Assembly (NCBI RefSeq): GCF_002778325.1
Contig: NZ_NESI01000002.1
Location: 372,001 to 436,000 of the forward strand
Direction: 5' to 3'
Origin: Limnohabitans sp. B9-3
GTDB lineage: Bacteria > Pseudomonadota > Gammaproteobacteria > Burkholderiales > Burkholderiaceae_C
Length of the DNA: 64,000 nucleotides
Shown here: piece after piece, positions 8,433 to 16,906 of the stretch
Layout of the letters: each line of letters starts with the position of its first letter
Numbering within the stretch: position 1 is the stretch's first letter
Notes under the pieces: model-generated
Seen by the model: only the letters and a program-made list of their open reading frames with translations
What the model was told of the DNA's origin: nothing
Database searches by the model: none
Position numbers and translations under genes: made by a program

Positions 8433-8451
8433 ACAATGAGGAGATGTTTGA

Positions 8452-10347
8452 ATGGTTGCTTTTGCAGATTTCCACCGTCGGTCCATCGAAGACCGTGACG
8501 CTTTTTGGTCTGAGCAGGCCCAGTTGATCGACTGGCAAACCAAGCCTCAACAGATCTGCGATTACAGCAACCCGCCTTTTGCCAAGTGGTTTGTGGGTGG
8601 CACGACCAACTTGTGCCACAACGCCGTGGATCGCCATTTGGCCGATCGCGCCGATCAAGCCGCACTGATCTTTGTCTCGACCGAGACCGACCAAGAGCAC
8701 ACCTACACCTACCGCGATCTGCACGCCGAAGTGCAACGCATGGCGGCGATTTTGAAAGCGCAGGGCGTCACCAAAGGCGACCGTGTGTTGATTTACATGC
8801 CCATGATTGCCGAGGCTGCGTTTGCCATGTTGGCGTGTGTGCGGATTGGGGCGATTCACTCGGTGGTGTTTGGCGGCTTTGCCTCGCATTCTTTGGCCAC
8901 GCGCATTGAAGACGCAACGCCCAAAGTCATCATCAGCGCGGACGCGGGTTCGCGTGGTGGCAAGGTCATTCCTTACAAGCATTTGTTGGACGAAGCCATC
9001 CGCTTGTCCAGCCACAAGCCTGGCAAGGTCTTGATGGTCGACCGCAAGTTGGCCCCGTTCACCCCTGTGGCTGACCGTGATTTGGACTACGCCACCGAGC
9101 GCGCGCAACACATGGACACAGTGGTGCCTTGCGAGTGGGTCGAGTCCACTCACCCCAGCTACACCTTGTACACATCGGGCACCACCGGCAAGCCCAAAGG
9201 CGTGCAGCGTGACACCGCGGGTTACACCGTGGCGTTGGCGTCCAGCATTCCGCACATTTACCAAGGCAAGCCAGGCGGCACCTTCTTCTGTACCAGCGAC
9301 ATTGGCTGGGTGGTGGGCCACAGCTACATCATTTACGGTCCACTGATCGGCGGCATGGCCACCATCATGTACGAAGGTCTGCCCATTCGCCCAGACGGCG
9401 GCATCTGGTGGAGCTTGGTCGAGAAGTACAAAGTCAACGTCATGTTCAGCGCGCCCACGGCCATCCGTGTGCTCAAAAAGCAAGACCCTGCGTTGTTGAG
9501 CAAGTACGACTTGTCCAGTCTGCAAGCCTTGTTCTTGGCTGGCGAGCCTTTGGATGAGCCTACCGCCAAGTGGATTTCTGAAGGCCTGAACGGCAAGCCC
9601 ATCATCGACAACTACTGGCAGACCGAAACCGGTTGGCCAATTTTGACGATCTGCAATGGCGTGGAAAAAGCTGAAAGCAAGTTCGGCTCGCCCGGTAAGG
9701 CGGTGTATGGCTACAACGTCAAGTTGGTCGACGACCAGACCGGCGAAGAGCTGACCGGTGCCAATCAAAAAGGTGTGTTGACCATCGAAGGTCCGCTGCC
9801 TCCCGGCAACTTGCAAACCATTTGGGGTGATGACAAGCGTTTTGTCAGTACCTACTGGAGCACAGTGCCCAACAAACTGGTCTACAACACCTTCGACTGG
9901 GCGGTGCGCGACGAAGACGGTTACTTCTTTATCTTGGGCCGCACCGATGACGTGATCAACGTCGCCGGCCACCGCTTGGGCACTCGCGAGATCGAAGAGA
10001 GTATTTCCAGCCACCCCAACATCGCCGAAGTGGCGGTGGTCGGTGTGGCCGATCAGCTCAAAGGCCAAGTGGCCATGGCGTTTGCCATTGCCAAAGACAC
10101 CTCGGGTTTGACCGACGATGCCGCGCGTTCGAAGCTCGAAGCAGAAATCATGAAGGTGGTGGACACGCAGTTAGGTGCCTTGGCCCGTCCTGCCCGAGTG
10201 ATGTTTGTCACGGCTTTGCCCAAGACACGTAGCGGCAAATTGCTGCGTCGCGCCATTCAGGCGGTCTGTGAAAAGCGAGATCCGGGCGACTTGACCACCA
10301 TCGACGACCCCACGGCCTTGACCCAAATTCAAGATCAAATCGCCTAA
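8452..10347 (+). CDS. prpE: Propionyl-CoA synthetase (propionate-CoA ligase)
   Basis: A 631-residue acyl-CoA synthetase of the acetyl-CoA synthetase/PrpE type, activating propionate through an acyl-adenylate to propionyl-CoA in the cytoplasm. Core motifs of the adenylate-forming family are present: YTSGTTGKPKGV (phosphate loop), NYWQTETGWPI, ILGRTDDVINVAGHRLGTRE (hinge), and catalytic Lys596 in KTRSGKLLRRA. Length and the opening FHRRSIEDRDAFWSEQAQLIDW match PrpE better than acetyl-CoA synthetase. GAGGAG sits 8-13 bases before the ATG. It is not in a methylcitrate (prpBCD) operon here, and acetate or acrylate could also be substrates. A long antisense open frame (8431-10068) is a compositional shadow. 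Confidence 0.88.
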   Translation: MVAFADFHRRSIEDRDAFWSEQAQLIDWQTKPQQICDYSNPPFAKWFVGGTTNLCHNAVDRHLADRADQAALIFVSTETDQEHTYTYRDLHAEVQRMAAILKAQGVTKGDRVLIYMPMIAEAAFAMLACVRIGAIHSVVFGGFASHSLATRIEDATPKVIISADAGSRGGKVIPYKHLLDEAIRLSSHKPGKVLMVDRKLAPFTPVADRDLDYATERAQHMDTVVPCEWVESTHPSYTLYTSGTTGKPKGVQRDTAGYTVALASSIPHIYQGKPGGTFFCTSDIGWVVGHSYIIYGPLIGGMATIMYEGLPIRPDGGIWWSLVEKYKVNVMFSAPTAIRVLKKQDPALLSKYDLSSLQALFLAGEPLDEPTAKWISEGLNGKPIIDNYWQTETGWPILTICNGVEKAESKFGSPGKAVYGYNVKLVDDQTGEELTGANQKGVLTIEGPLPPGNLQTIWGDDKRFVSTYWSTVPNKLVYNTFDWAVRDEDGYFFILGRTDDVINVAGHRLGTREIEESISSHPNIAEVAVVGVADQLKGQVAMAFAIAKDTSGLTDDAARSKLEAEIMKVVDTQLGALARPARVMFVTALPKTRSGKLLRRAIQAVCEKRDPGDLTTIDDPTALTQIQDQIA

Positions 10348-10509
10348 CTACGACATACGGCGGCTGGTCTGCGGACCGCATGGCACAATCACGGGTGTTA
10401 CTAGGCCTCCTTCCAGCCACAGTCGCATCCGCCAATCGGTCCAGCCGTGTCGCGGAAGGTTTCTTTCAACCAACTAATGTTCCCCCCAGGGGAGCGAAGG
10501 TCAAGCGCA

Positions 10510-13374
10510 ATGAGTGAGACAAACGTCTACCAAGCCTATTCAGGCAACACCTATCTGTTCGGTGGCAATGCTCCGTACGTCGAAGAGATGTATGAGAACT
10601 ACCTCGCCAACCCCGGCAGCGTCCCCGATTCTTGGCGCGAGTACTTCGACGCACTGCAGCATGTGCCTGCCGTCGATGGTTCAAATGCCAAAGATGTGCC
10701 CCATCTGCCCGTCATCAACGCCTTTGCCGAGCGCGCCAAAGCGGGCGGCACCAAAGTCGTCATGGCCAGCGAAACCATCGAAATGGGTCGCAAGCGCACT
10801 GCCGTGCAGCAGCTCATTGCGGCTTACCGCAACGTCGGCCAACGTTGGGCTGACCTCGACCCCTTGAAGCGCACCGAGCGCCCCAACATTCCTGACCTCG
10901 ACCCCGCGTTCTACGGCTTCACCGATGCCGACCAAGAAACCGTGTTCGACACCAGCAACACCTTTTTCGGCAAGAGCAATATGTCCTTGCGCGAGTTGCT
11001 CAACGCACTGCGTGAAACCTACTGCGGCACTTTGGGCGCTGAGTTCATGTACACGTCTGAAATGGGCGAAAAGCGCTGGTGGCAAGAAAAGTTGGAAAGC
11101 ATTCGCAGCAAGCCCAACTTCAACTCAGACAAAAAGAAAGCCATTCTGGAGCGCCTGACCGCTGCGGAAGGCTTGGAGCGTTACCTCCACACCAAATACG
11201 TGGGTCAAAAGCGCTTCTCGCTCGAAGGTGGCGAAAGCTTCATCGCGGCGATGGACGAGCTGATCCAGCAAGCGGGTCTCAAAGGCGTGCAGGAAGTGGT
11301 CATCGGTATGGCCCACCGCGGCCGATTGAACGTGTTGGTCAACACCATGCGCAAGCTGCCCGCCGATTTGTTTGCCGAGTTTGACCACACAGCGCCTGAA
11401 GAGTTGCCCTCGGGTGACGTCAAGTACCACCAAGGTTTCAGCTCGGACGTGTCGACGTTGGGTGGCCCGGTCCACTTGTCGTTGGCGTTCAACCCCTCGC
11501 ATTTGGAAATCGTCAACCCCGTGGTGGAAGGCTCTGTACGCGCTCGCATGGACCGCCGCGCTGACCCACATGGCAAGCAAGTGCTGCCCGTGTTGGTCCA
11601 TGGTGACTCCGCGTTTGGCGGTCAGGGTGTGAACCAAGAAACTTTGGCGCTGGCCCAAACCCGTGGTTACACCACAGGCGGCACGGTGCACATCATCGTG
11701 AACAACCAAATTGGTTTCACCACCTCTGACCCCCGCGACATGCGCTCGAGCGTGTTCTGTACCGACATCGTCAAGATGGTCGAAGCCCCTGTGTTGCACG
11801 TCAACGGTGACGATCCAGAAGCCGTGGTCTTGGCCACGCAATTGGCCCTCGACTACCGCATGGCCTTCAGCAAAGACGTGGTGATTGACATCGTGTGTTT
11901 CCGCAAACTGGGCCACAACGAGCAAGACACGCCAGCGCTGACCCAGCCGCTGATGTACAAAAAAATTGCCGCTCACCCAGGTACCCGCAAGCTGTTCGCC
12001 GACAAGTTGTCTGCACAAGGCTTGGGCGATGCTTTGGGCGACGACATGGTCAAGGCCTACCGCGCCGCTTTGGACGCAGGCAAGCACACCGATGATCCTG
12101 TGTTGACCAATTTCAAGACCAAGTTCACCGTGGACTGGTCACCCTTCATGGGCAAGAAGTGGACCGACGCTGGCGACACAGCGATTCCCATGTCCGAGTG
12201 GAAGCGCTTGGCTGAAAAGATCACCACCATCCCCGCATCGGTCACGCCGCACCAGTTGGTGAAAAAGGTGTACGACGACCGCGCCGCGATGGGCCGTGGC
12301 GATACGCCCGTGGATTGGGGCATGGGCGAGCACATGGCGTTTGCCTCCTTGGTGGCCAGCGGCTACCCCGTGCGTTTGTCGGGCGAAGATTCGGGCCGTG
12401 GCACCTTCACCCACCGTCACGCGGTGATTCACGACCAAAAGCGTGAAAAGTGGGACACCGGTTCTTATGTGGCCCTGCAAAACGTGGCTGAGAACCAAGC
12501 ACCCTTCGTCGTGATCGACTCGATCCTGTCTGAAGAAGCGGTGTTGGCGTTTGAGTACGGTTACGCATCCAACGACCCCAACACCATGGTCATTTGGGAA
12601 GCTCAGTTTGGCGACTTCGCCAACGGCGCCCAAGTGGTGATCGACCAGTTCATTGCCTCGGGCGAAGTGAAGTGGGGCCGTGTGAACGGCTTGACCGTCA
12701 TGTTGCCTCATGGCTACGAAGGCCAAGGCCCAGAGCACAGCTCTGCCCGCCTCGAGCGCTTCATGCAATTGGCCGCGGACACCAACATGCAGATCGTGCA
12801 GCCCACCACGGCCAGCCAGATCTTCCACGTGTTGCGCCGTCAAATGGTGCGCGACTTGCGCAAGCCTTTGATCATCTTCACACCGAAGTCACTGCTGCGT
12901 AACAAAGACGCCACATCGCCTGTGTCGGAGTTCACCAAGGGCTCGTTCCAAACCATCATTCCCGAGAACAAAACGCTCAAGGCCGACAAGGTCAAACGCG
13001 TGTTGGTGTGCTCAGGCAAGGTGTATTACGACTTGGTCAAGAAGCGTGAAGAGTTGGGTGCCAATGACGTGGCCATTTTGCGCGCCGAGCAGCTCTACCC
13101 CTTCCCGCACAAGGCGTTTGCGTCTGAACTCAAGAAGTACCCGAATGCGACTGAATTGGTGTGGACGCAAGACGAGCCACAGAACCAAGGCGCTTGGTTC
13201 TTCGTGCAGCACTACATCCACGAAAACATGACAGCAGGTCAAAAGCTCGGTTACTCGGGCCGTGCTGCTTCCGCGTCGCCTGCCGTGGGTTACTCACACC
13301 TGCACCAAGAGCAGCAAAAAGCGTTGGTTGAAGGCGCGTTCGGCAAGATCAAGGGCTTTGTGCTCACCAAATAA
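10510..13374 (+). CDS. sucA: 2-oxoglutarate dehydrogenase E1 component
   Basis: A 954-residue thiamin-diphosphate enzyme that decarboxylates 2-oxoglutarate and transfers succinyl to the E2 lipoyl arm in the TCA cycle. Key landmarks are the N-terminal ENYLANPGSVPDSWREYFD (E2/E3-binding segment), GMAHRGRLNVLVN, HGDSAFGGQG, NNQIGFTTSDPRD (ThDP/Mg region), RKLGHNEQDTP, and SGEDSGRGTFTHRHAV in the C-terminal half. An ATG at 10447 would add 21 residues with no family similarity, so 10510 is preferred; GGAGCGAAGG lies upstream. It is the first gene of the sucA-sucB-lpd cluster, with 39 bases to sucB. Confidence 0.95.
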   Translation: MSETNVYQAYSGNTYLFGGNAPYVEEMYENYLANPGSVPDSWREYFDALQHVPAVDGSNAKDVPHLPVINAFAERAKAGGTKVVMASETIEMGRKRTAVQQLIAAYRNVGQRWADLDPLKRTERPNIPDLDPAFYGFTDADQETVFDTSNTFFGKSNMSLRELLNALRETYCGTLGAEFMYTSEMGEKRWWQEKLESIRSKPNFNSDKKKAILERLTAAEGLERYLHTKYVGQKRFSLEGGESFIAAMDELIQQAGLKGVQEVVIGMAHRGRLNVLVNTMRKLPADLFAEFDHTAPEELPSGDVKYHQGFSSDVSTLGGPVHLSLAFNPSHLEIVNPVVEGSVRARMDRRADPHGKQVLPVLVHGDSAFGGQGVNQETLALAQTRGYTTGGTVHIIVNNQIGFTTSDPRDMRSSVFCTDIVKMVEAPVLHVNGDDPEAVVLATQLALDYRMAFSKDVVIDIVCFRKLGHNEQDTPALTQPLMYKKIAAHPGTRKLFADKLSAQGLGDALGDDMVKAYRAALDAGKHTDDPVLTNFKTKFTVDWSPFMGKKWTDAGDTAIPMSEWKRLAEKITTIPASVTPHQLVKKVYDDRAAMGRGDTPVDWGMGEHMAFASLVASGYPVRLSGEDSGRGTFTHRHAVIHDQKREKWDTGSYVALQNVAENQAPFVVIDSILSEEAVLAFEYGYASNDPNTMVIWEAQFGDFANGAQVVIDQFIASGEVKWGRVNGLTVMLPHGYEGQGPEHSSARLERFMQLAADTNMQIVQPTTASQIFHVLRRQMVRDLRKPLIIFTPKSLLRNKDATSPVSEFTKGSFQTIIPENKTLKADKVKRVLVCSGKVYYDLVKKREELGANDVAILRAEQLYPFPHKAFASELKKYPNATELVWTQDEPQNQGAWFFVQHYIHENMTAGQKLGYSGRAASASPAVGYSHLHQEQQKALVEGAFGKIKGFVLTK

Positions 13375-13413
13375 ATCGCTCACACCGACTCAAGAAATAC
13401 AGAAAGAATAGAT

Positions 13414-14664
13414 ATGGCCATCATCGAAGTCAAAGTTCCTCAGCTGTCTGAATCCGTGGCTGAAGCCACCATGCTGCAATGGAAAAAGAAAGTGGGCGAG
13501 TCCGTCGCCGCAGACGAAATCTTGATCGACATCGAGACCGACAAAGTCGTGCTCGAAGTGCCCGCCCCAGCGGCCGGCGTGATCTGTGAAATCTTGGTCG
13601 CCGACGGCGGCACCGTGGTTGCTGAGCAACTCATTGCCCGCATCGACACCGACGGCAAAGTGGGTGCTGCTGCGCCTGCCGCCGCTGCGCCAGCTGCCTC
13701 ACCATCGGCCGCTCCTGTGGCTGCTGCTGCCGCAGCCTCCAACAGCAAAGCCGGTGTGGCCATGCCCGCCGCCGCCAAGCTGATGGCAGACAACAACTTG
13801 GCCTCCGGCTCGGTCTCAGGCACTGGCAAAGACGGCCGCGTCACCAAAGGTGATGTGTTGTCTGCGGTAGCCGGTGGCGTGCAAGTGACGGCTGCGGTCA
13901 TTCCAACAGGCGTGCCGACAAAAGCTTTGCCTCAAGTGGCAGCACCAGCCGTGAATTTGGGCGAGCGCCCAGAGCAACGCGTGCCGATGACCCGTCTGCG
14001 TGCGCGCGTGGCCGAGCGTTTGTTGCAATCGCAATCGACCAATGCCATCCTGACCACGTTCAACGAAATCAACATGGCACCCGTCATGGACATGCGCAAG
14101 CGCATGCAAGAGCGTTTCGAAAAGGAACACGGCGTGAAGCTGGGTTTCATGAGCTTCTTTGTCAAAGCGGCTGTGCACGCGTTGAAGAAGTTCCCTGTGT
14201 TGAACGCTTCGGTGGACGGCAATGACATCGTCTATCACGGCTATTTCGACATCGGTATCGCGGTGGGCTCGCCACGCGGTTTGGTGGTGCCGATTTTGCG
14301 CAACGCCGACCAAATGAGCTTTGCCGACATCGAGAAAAAGATTGCTGAATTCGGTGCCAAAGCCCGTGACGGCAAACTGGGTCTTGAAGACATGACCGGC
14401 GGTACGTTCTCGATCTCTAATGGCGGCACTTTCGGCTCCATGATGTCGACACCCATCATCAACCCACCTCAGTCTGCGATCTTGGGCGTTCACGCTACCA
14501 AAGACCGCGCCATGGTGGAAAACGGCCAAGTGGTGGTTCGCCCGATGAACTACTTTGCGATGTCGTATGACCACCGCATCATTGACGGCCGCGAAGCTGT
14601 CTTGGGTCTGGTGGCGATGAAAGAAGCGCTGGAAGATCCAGCCCGCTTGTTGTTCGATATCTAA
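13414..14664 (+). CDS. sucB: 2-oxoglutarate dehydrogenase E2, dihydrolipoyl succinyltransferase
   Basis: A 416-residue E2. Residues 1-77 are one lipoyl domain with the lipoylated Lys44 in [11 protein letters not shown]. An Ala/Pro-rich linker (~78-110) follows, then a peripheral subunit-binding domain ([30 protein letters not shown], about 110-150), a second flexible linker and the catalytic domain. That domain carries [19 protein letters not shown] and the active-site SYDHRIIDG (His387, Asp391). It forms the 24-mer core of the complex. It lies 39 bases after sucA, and a hairpin follows before lpd. Confidence 0.95.
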   Translation: MAIIEVKVPQLSESVAEATMLQWKKKVGESVAADEILIDIETDKVVLEVPAPAAGVICEILVADGGTVVAEQLIARIDTDGKVGAAAPAAAAPAASPSAAPVAAAAAASNSKAGVAMPAAAKLMADNNLASGSVSGTGKDGRVTKGDVLSAVAGGVQVTAAVIPTGVPTKALPQVAAPAVNLGERPEQRVPMTRLRARVAERLLQSQSTNAILTTFNEINMAPVMDMRKRMQERFEKEHGVKLGFMSFFVKAAVHALKKFPVLNASVDGNDIVYHGYFDIGIAVGSPRGLVVPILRNADQMSFADIEKKIAEFGAKARDGKLGLEDMTGGTFSISNGGTFGSMMSTPIINPPQSAILGVHATKDRAMVENGQVVVRPMNYFAMSYDHRIIDGREAVLGLVAMKEALEDPARLLFDI

Positions 14665-14677
14665 TTTCACCCTATAG

Positions 14678-14703
14678 CAATGCCCCCAGTTTGGGGGCGT
14701 TGT
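14678..14703 (+). terminator. Hairpin between sucB and lpd
   Basis: AATGCCCCCA-GTT-TGGGGGCGTT makes a strong stem followed by GTT rather than a full U-run. It could attenuate read-through, or stabilise the upstream sucAB message relative to lpd. Confidence 0.55.
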
Positions 14704-14722
14704 TCATTCAAGAGATATTTCT

Positions 14723-16150
14723 ATGAGTAAACAATTCGACGTCGTCGTCATCGGCGGTGGCCCTGGTGGCTACATCGCAGCCATCCGCGCTGCCCAACTC
14801 GGTTTCCAAGTCGCTTGTATCGACGAGTGGAAAAACGCAGCCGGTGGCCCAGCGCCCGGCGGCACTTGCACCAACGTGGGTTGCATCCCGTCTAAGGCCT
14901 TGCTGCAGTCCAGTGAACACTTTGACCATGCCAACCACCACTTCGCAGAACACGGCATTTCCGCCAAAGATGTGAAGATGGACGTGGCCAAGATGCTGGC
15001 CCGCAAAGACACCGTGGTGAAGCAAAACAACGATGGCATCTTGTACCTGTTGAAGAAAAACAAGGTCACCTTCTTCCACGGTCGCGGCTCGTTCGTTAAA
15101 ACCACCGAAGCGGGTCACGAAGTCAACGTGGCAGGCAAGGCGGAAGAAGTCATCACCGGCAAACACATCATCATCGCCACAGGTTCGAACGCCCGCGCGT
15201 TGCCCGGCACACCGTTTGACGAAGTCAACGTGTTGTCCAACGATGGCGCCTTGCGCTTGGGTGCGGTGCCTAAGAAACTGGCCTTGATTGGTTCAGGCGT
15301 GATCGGTTTGGAAATGGGTTCTGTGTGGCGTCGTCTCGGCGCTGATGTGACCATCCTCGAAGGTCTGCCGACATTCCTCGGCGCTGTGGACGAGCAAATC
15401 GCCAAAGAAGCCAAGAAGGCGTTTGACAAGCAAGGCTTGAAGATCGAACTCGGCGTGAAAGTCGGCGAGATCGTCAACGGCAAAAAGGGCGTCACCGTCA
15501 ACTACACCAACGCCAAAGGCGAAGCCATTGTGCTGGACGCTGACAAGCTCATCATCTCCATCGGTCGCGTGGCCAATACGATTGGTTTGAACCCCGAAGC
15601 CATTGGCCTGCAAATCGACGAGCGCGGCGCCATTGTGGTGGACGGTGATTGCAAAACCAACGTGCCCGGCGTTTGGGCGGTGGGTGATGTGGTGCGTGGC
15701 CCCATGCTTGCGCACAAAGCCGAAGAAGAAGGCGTTGCCGTGGCTGAACGCATTGCAGGCCAACACGGCCATGTCAATTTCAACACCATCCCTTGGGTCA
15801 TCTACACCAGCCCTGAAATCGCTTGGGTAGGACGCACTGAGCAGCAACTCAAAGCCGACGGCGTGGCCTACAAAGCCGGCACATTCCCGTTCCTCGCGAA
15901 CGGCCGTGCACGCGCTTTGGGCGACACCACCGGCATGGTGAAGTTCTTGGCCGATGCCACAACCGACGAAATCTTGGGCGTTCACATGGTGGGCCCACAG
16001 GTGTCTGAGTTGATTGCTGAAGCTGTGGTGGCCATGGAGTTCAAGGCCTCGGCCGAAGACATCGCCCGCATTTGCCACGCCCATCCCTCGTTGTCAGAAG
16101 CCACGAAAGAGGCTGCTTTGGCGGTGGATAAGCGCACCTTGAACTTCTAA
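14723..16150 (+). CDS. lpdA: Dihydrolipoyl dehydrogenase (E3)
   Basis: A 475-residue FAD disulfide oxidoreductase that reoxidises dihydrolipoamide with NAD+. The FAD motif is VVVIGGGPGGYIAAIRAAQLG, and the redox disulfide is Cys49/Cys54 in GGTCTNVGCIPSKALL. The NAD motif is ALIGSGVIGLEMGSVWRRLG, and the C-terminal active-site His-Glu pair lies in CHAHPSLSEATKEA. A short extension (NAAGGPAPGG) before the redox site is typical of the proteobacterial OGDH-associated E3. It closes the sucA-sucB-lpd cluster and is followed by a strong terminator. Confidence 0.95.
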   Translation: MSKQFDVVVIGGGPGGYIAAIRAAQLGFQVACIDEWKNAAGGPAPGGTCTNVGCIPSKALLQSSEHFDHANHHFAEHGISAKDVKMDVAKMLARKDTVVKQNNDGILYLLKKNKVTFFHGRGSFVKTTEAGHEVNVAGKAEEVITGKHIIIATGSNARALPGTPFDEVNVLSNDGALRLGAVPKKLALIGSGVIGLEMGSVWRRLGADVTILEGLPTFLGAVDEQIAKEAKKAFDKQGLKIELGVKVGEIVNGKKGVTVNYTNAKGEAIVLDADKLIISIGRVANTIGLNPEAIGLQIDERGAIVVDGDCKTNVPGVWAVGDVVRGPMLAHKAEEEGVAVAERIAGQHGHVNFNTIPWVIYTSPEIAWVGRTEQQLKADGVAYKAGTFPFLANGRARALGDTTGMVKFLADATTDEILGVHMVGPQVSELIAEAVVAMEFKASAEDIARICHAHPSLSEATKEAALAVDKRTLNF

Positions 16151-16174
16151 GAAGTTTCAGGCCTTAACGCTGTA

Positions 16175-16201
16175 AAGCCCGCTGGTGACAGCGGGCTTTT
16201 T
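16175..16201 (+). terminator. Intrinsic terminator after lpd
   Basis: AAAGCCCGCT-GGTGAC-AGCGGGCTTTTT: a 9-10 bp stem, 6-base loop and T-run directly after the lpd stop. It ends the OGDH cluster and also lies just beyond the stop of the convergent response-regulator gene. Confidence 0.9.
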
Positions 16202-16207
16202 GCTTAC

Positions 16208-16906
16208 TTAGCCAAGCTCAATAGGTGCCGTGAAAGCGTAGCCCAGCCTATGGGCGGTTTCTAGTGGCAAAGTTAGGTCCCACGTATCTTTGGCTTTGTT
16301 ACGTAGGCGTCTTATCAAAATTTCCAGACGCCTGAAATCGTAGTGTTCCGGATTGTGTCCAAGGCTGGTTGCAAGCGCCTCTTTCGAGACGGCTTGCCCT
16401 GACGACTGCGCCAATCTCTGAAGCAGCACATGTTCTGAGTGCGTCAATTTGAGAGGTCTTCCGTCCGGCGCAAGCAAACGCCAGCCCGTTTCGTCGAGCT
16501 TCCATACCGACACGGCTTGTCCTCGCAACCGTCGCATTAAGTTGTGCACCAACGAAACAATTTCTTCGGGTAGTACCGGCTTGACCAAATACACATCCGC
16601 ACCCGCACGGATACCGCTGATACGGCTGAGGGAGTCGCTGCGAGCTGTGGTGATGATCACACCCTTGTTGCGTAAATCTTGTCGTTTCTTTAACCAGTTC
16701 AACCCGTCACCATCAGGCAGTCCCAAATCTAAAAGCAAGATGTCAAAGTTATTCAATATCATCCAGGTTTGGGCATCACTGAGATTTTTCACACCGTAAG
16801 CCTGCATGCCTTCCATATTTAAATAGTCAACCAGTGCATCCAACAGGTCTGGCTCATCTTCAATCACCAGCACTCGGGCTGATATTCCGGTGGAAGTCAA
16901 AGTCAT
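16208..16906 (-). CDS. OmpR/PhoB-family response regulator
   Basis: A 232-residue regulator. The receiver domain (residues ~11-125) has acidic residues in VIEDEPD, phospho-acceptor Asp60 (ILLLDLGLPDGDG), Thr87 in ITTARS and conserved Lys109 (YLVKP). The C-terminal winged-helix domain (~140-228) contains LTHSEHVLLQRLAQSSGQAVSKEAL and RRLEILIRRLRNK, which fits the OmpR group. The start overlaps the kinase stop by four bases (ATGA), so the pair is translationally coupled. The genes are divergent from the type I secretion/adhesin operon, whose upstream region carries paired direct repeats suited to this class of regulator, so that operon is the probable target. Confidence 0.9.
   Translation of the reverse strand: MTLTSTGISARVLVIEDEPDLLDALVDYLNMEGMQAYGVKNLSDAQTWMILNNFDILLLDLGLPDGDGLNWLKKRQDLRNKGVIITTARSDSLSRISGIRAGADVYLVKPVLPEEIVSLVHNLMRRLRGQAVSVWKLDETGWRLLAPDGRPLKLTHSEHVLLQRLAQSSGQAVSKEALATSLGHNPEHYDFRRLEILIRRLRNKAKDTWDLTLPLETAHRLGYAFTAPIELG

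Noticed and set aside
8431..10068. 545-residue open frame antisense to prpE
   Set aside because: Sits entirely opposite a well-supported gene, composition is that of a GC-rich shadow, no recognisable family and no ribosome site.
10365..10376. GGTCTGCGGACC palindrome upstream of sucA as an operator
   Set aside because: Only a 4-bp stem around TGCG, too short to distinguish from chance in GC-rich DNA.
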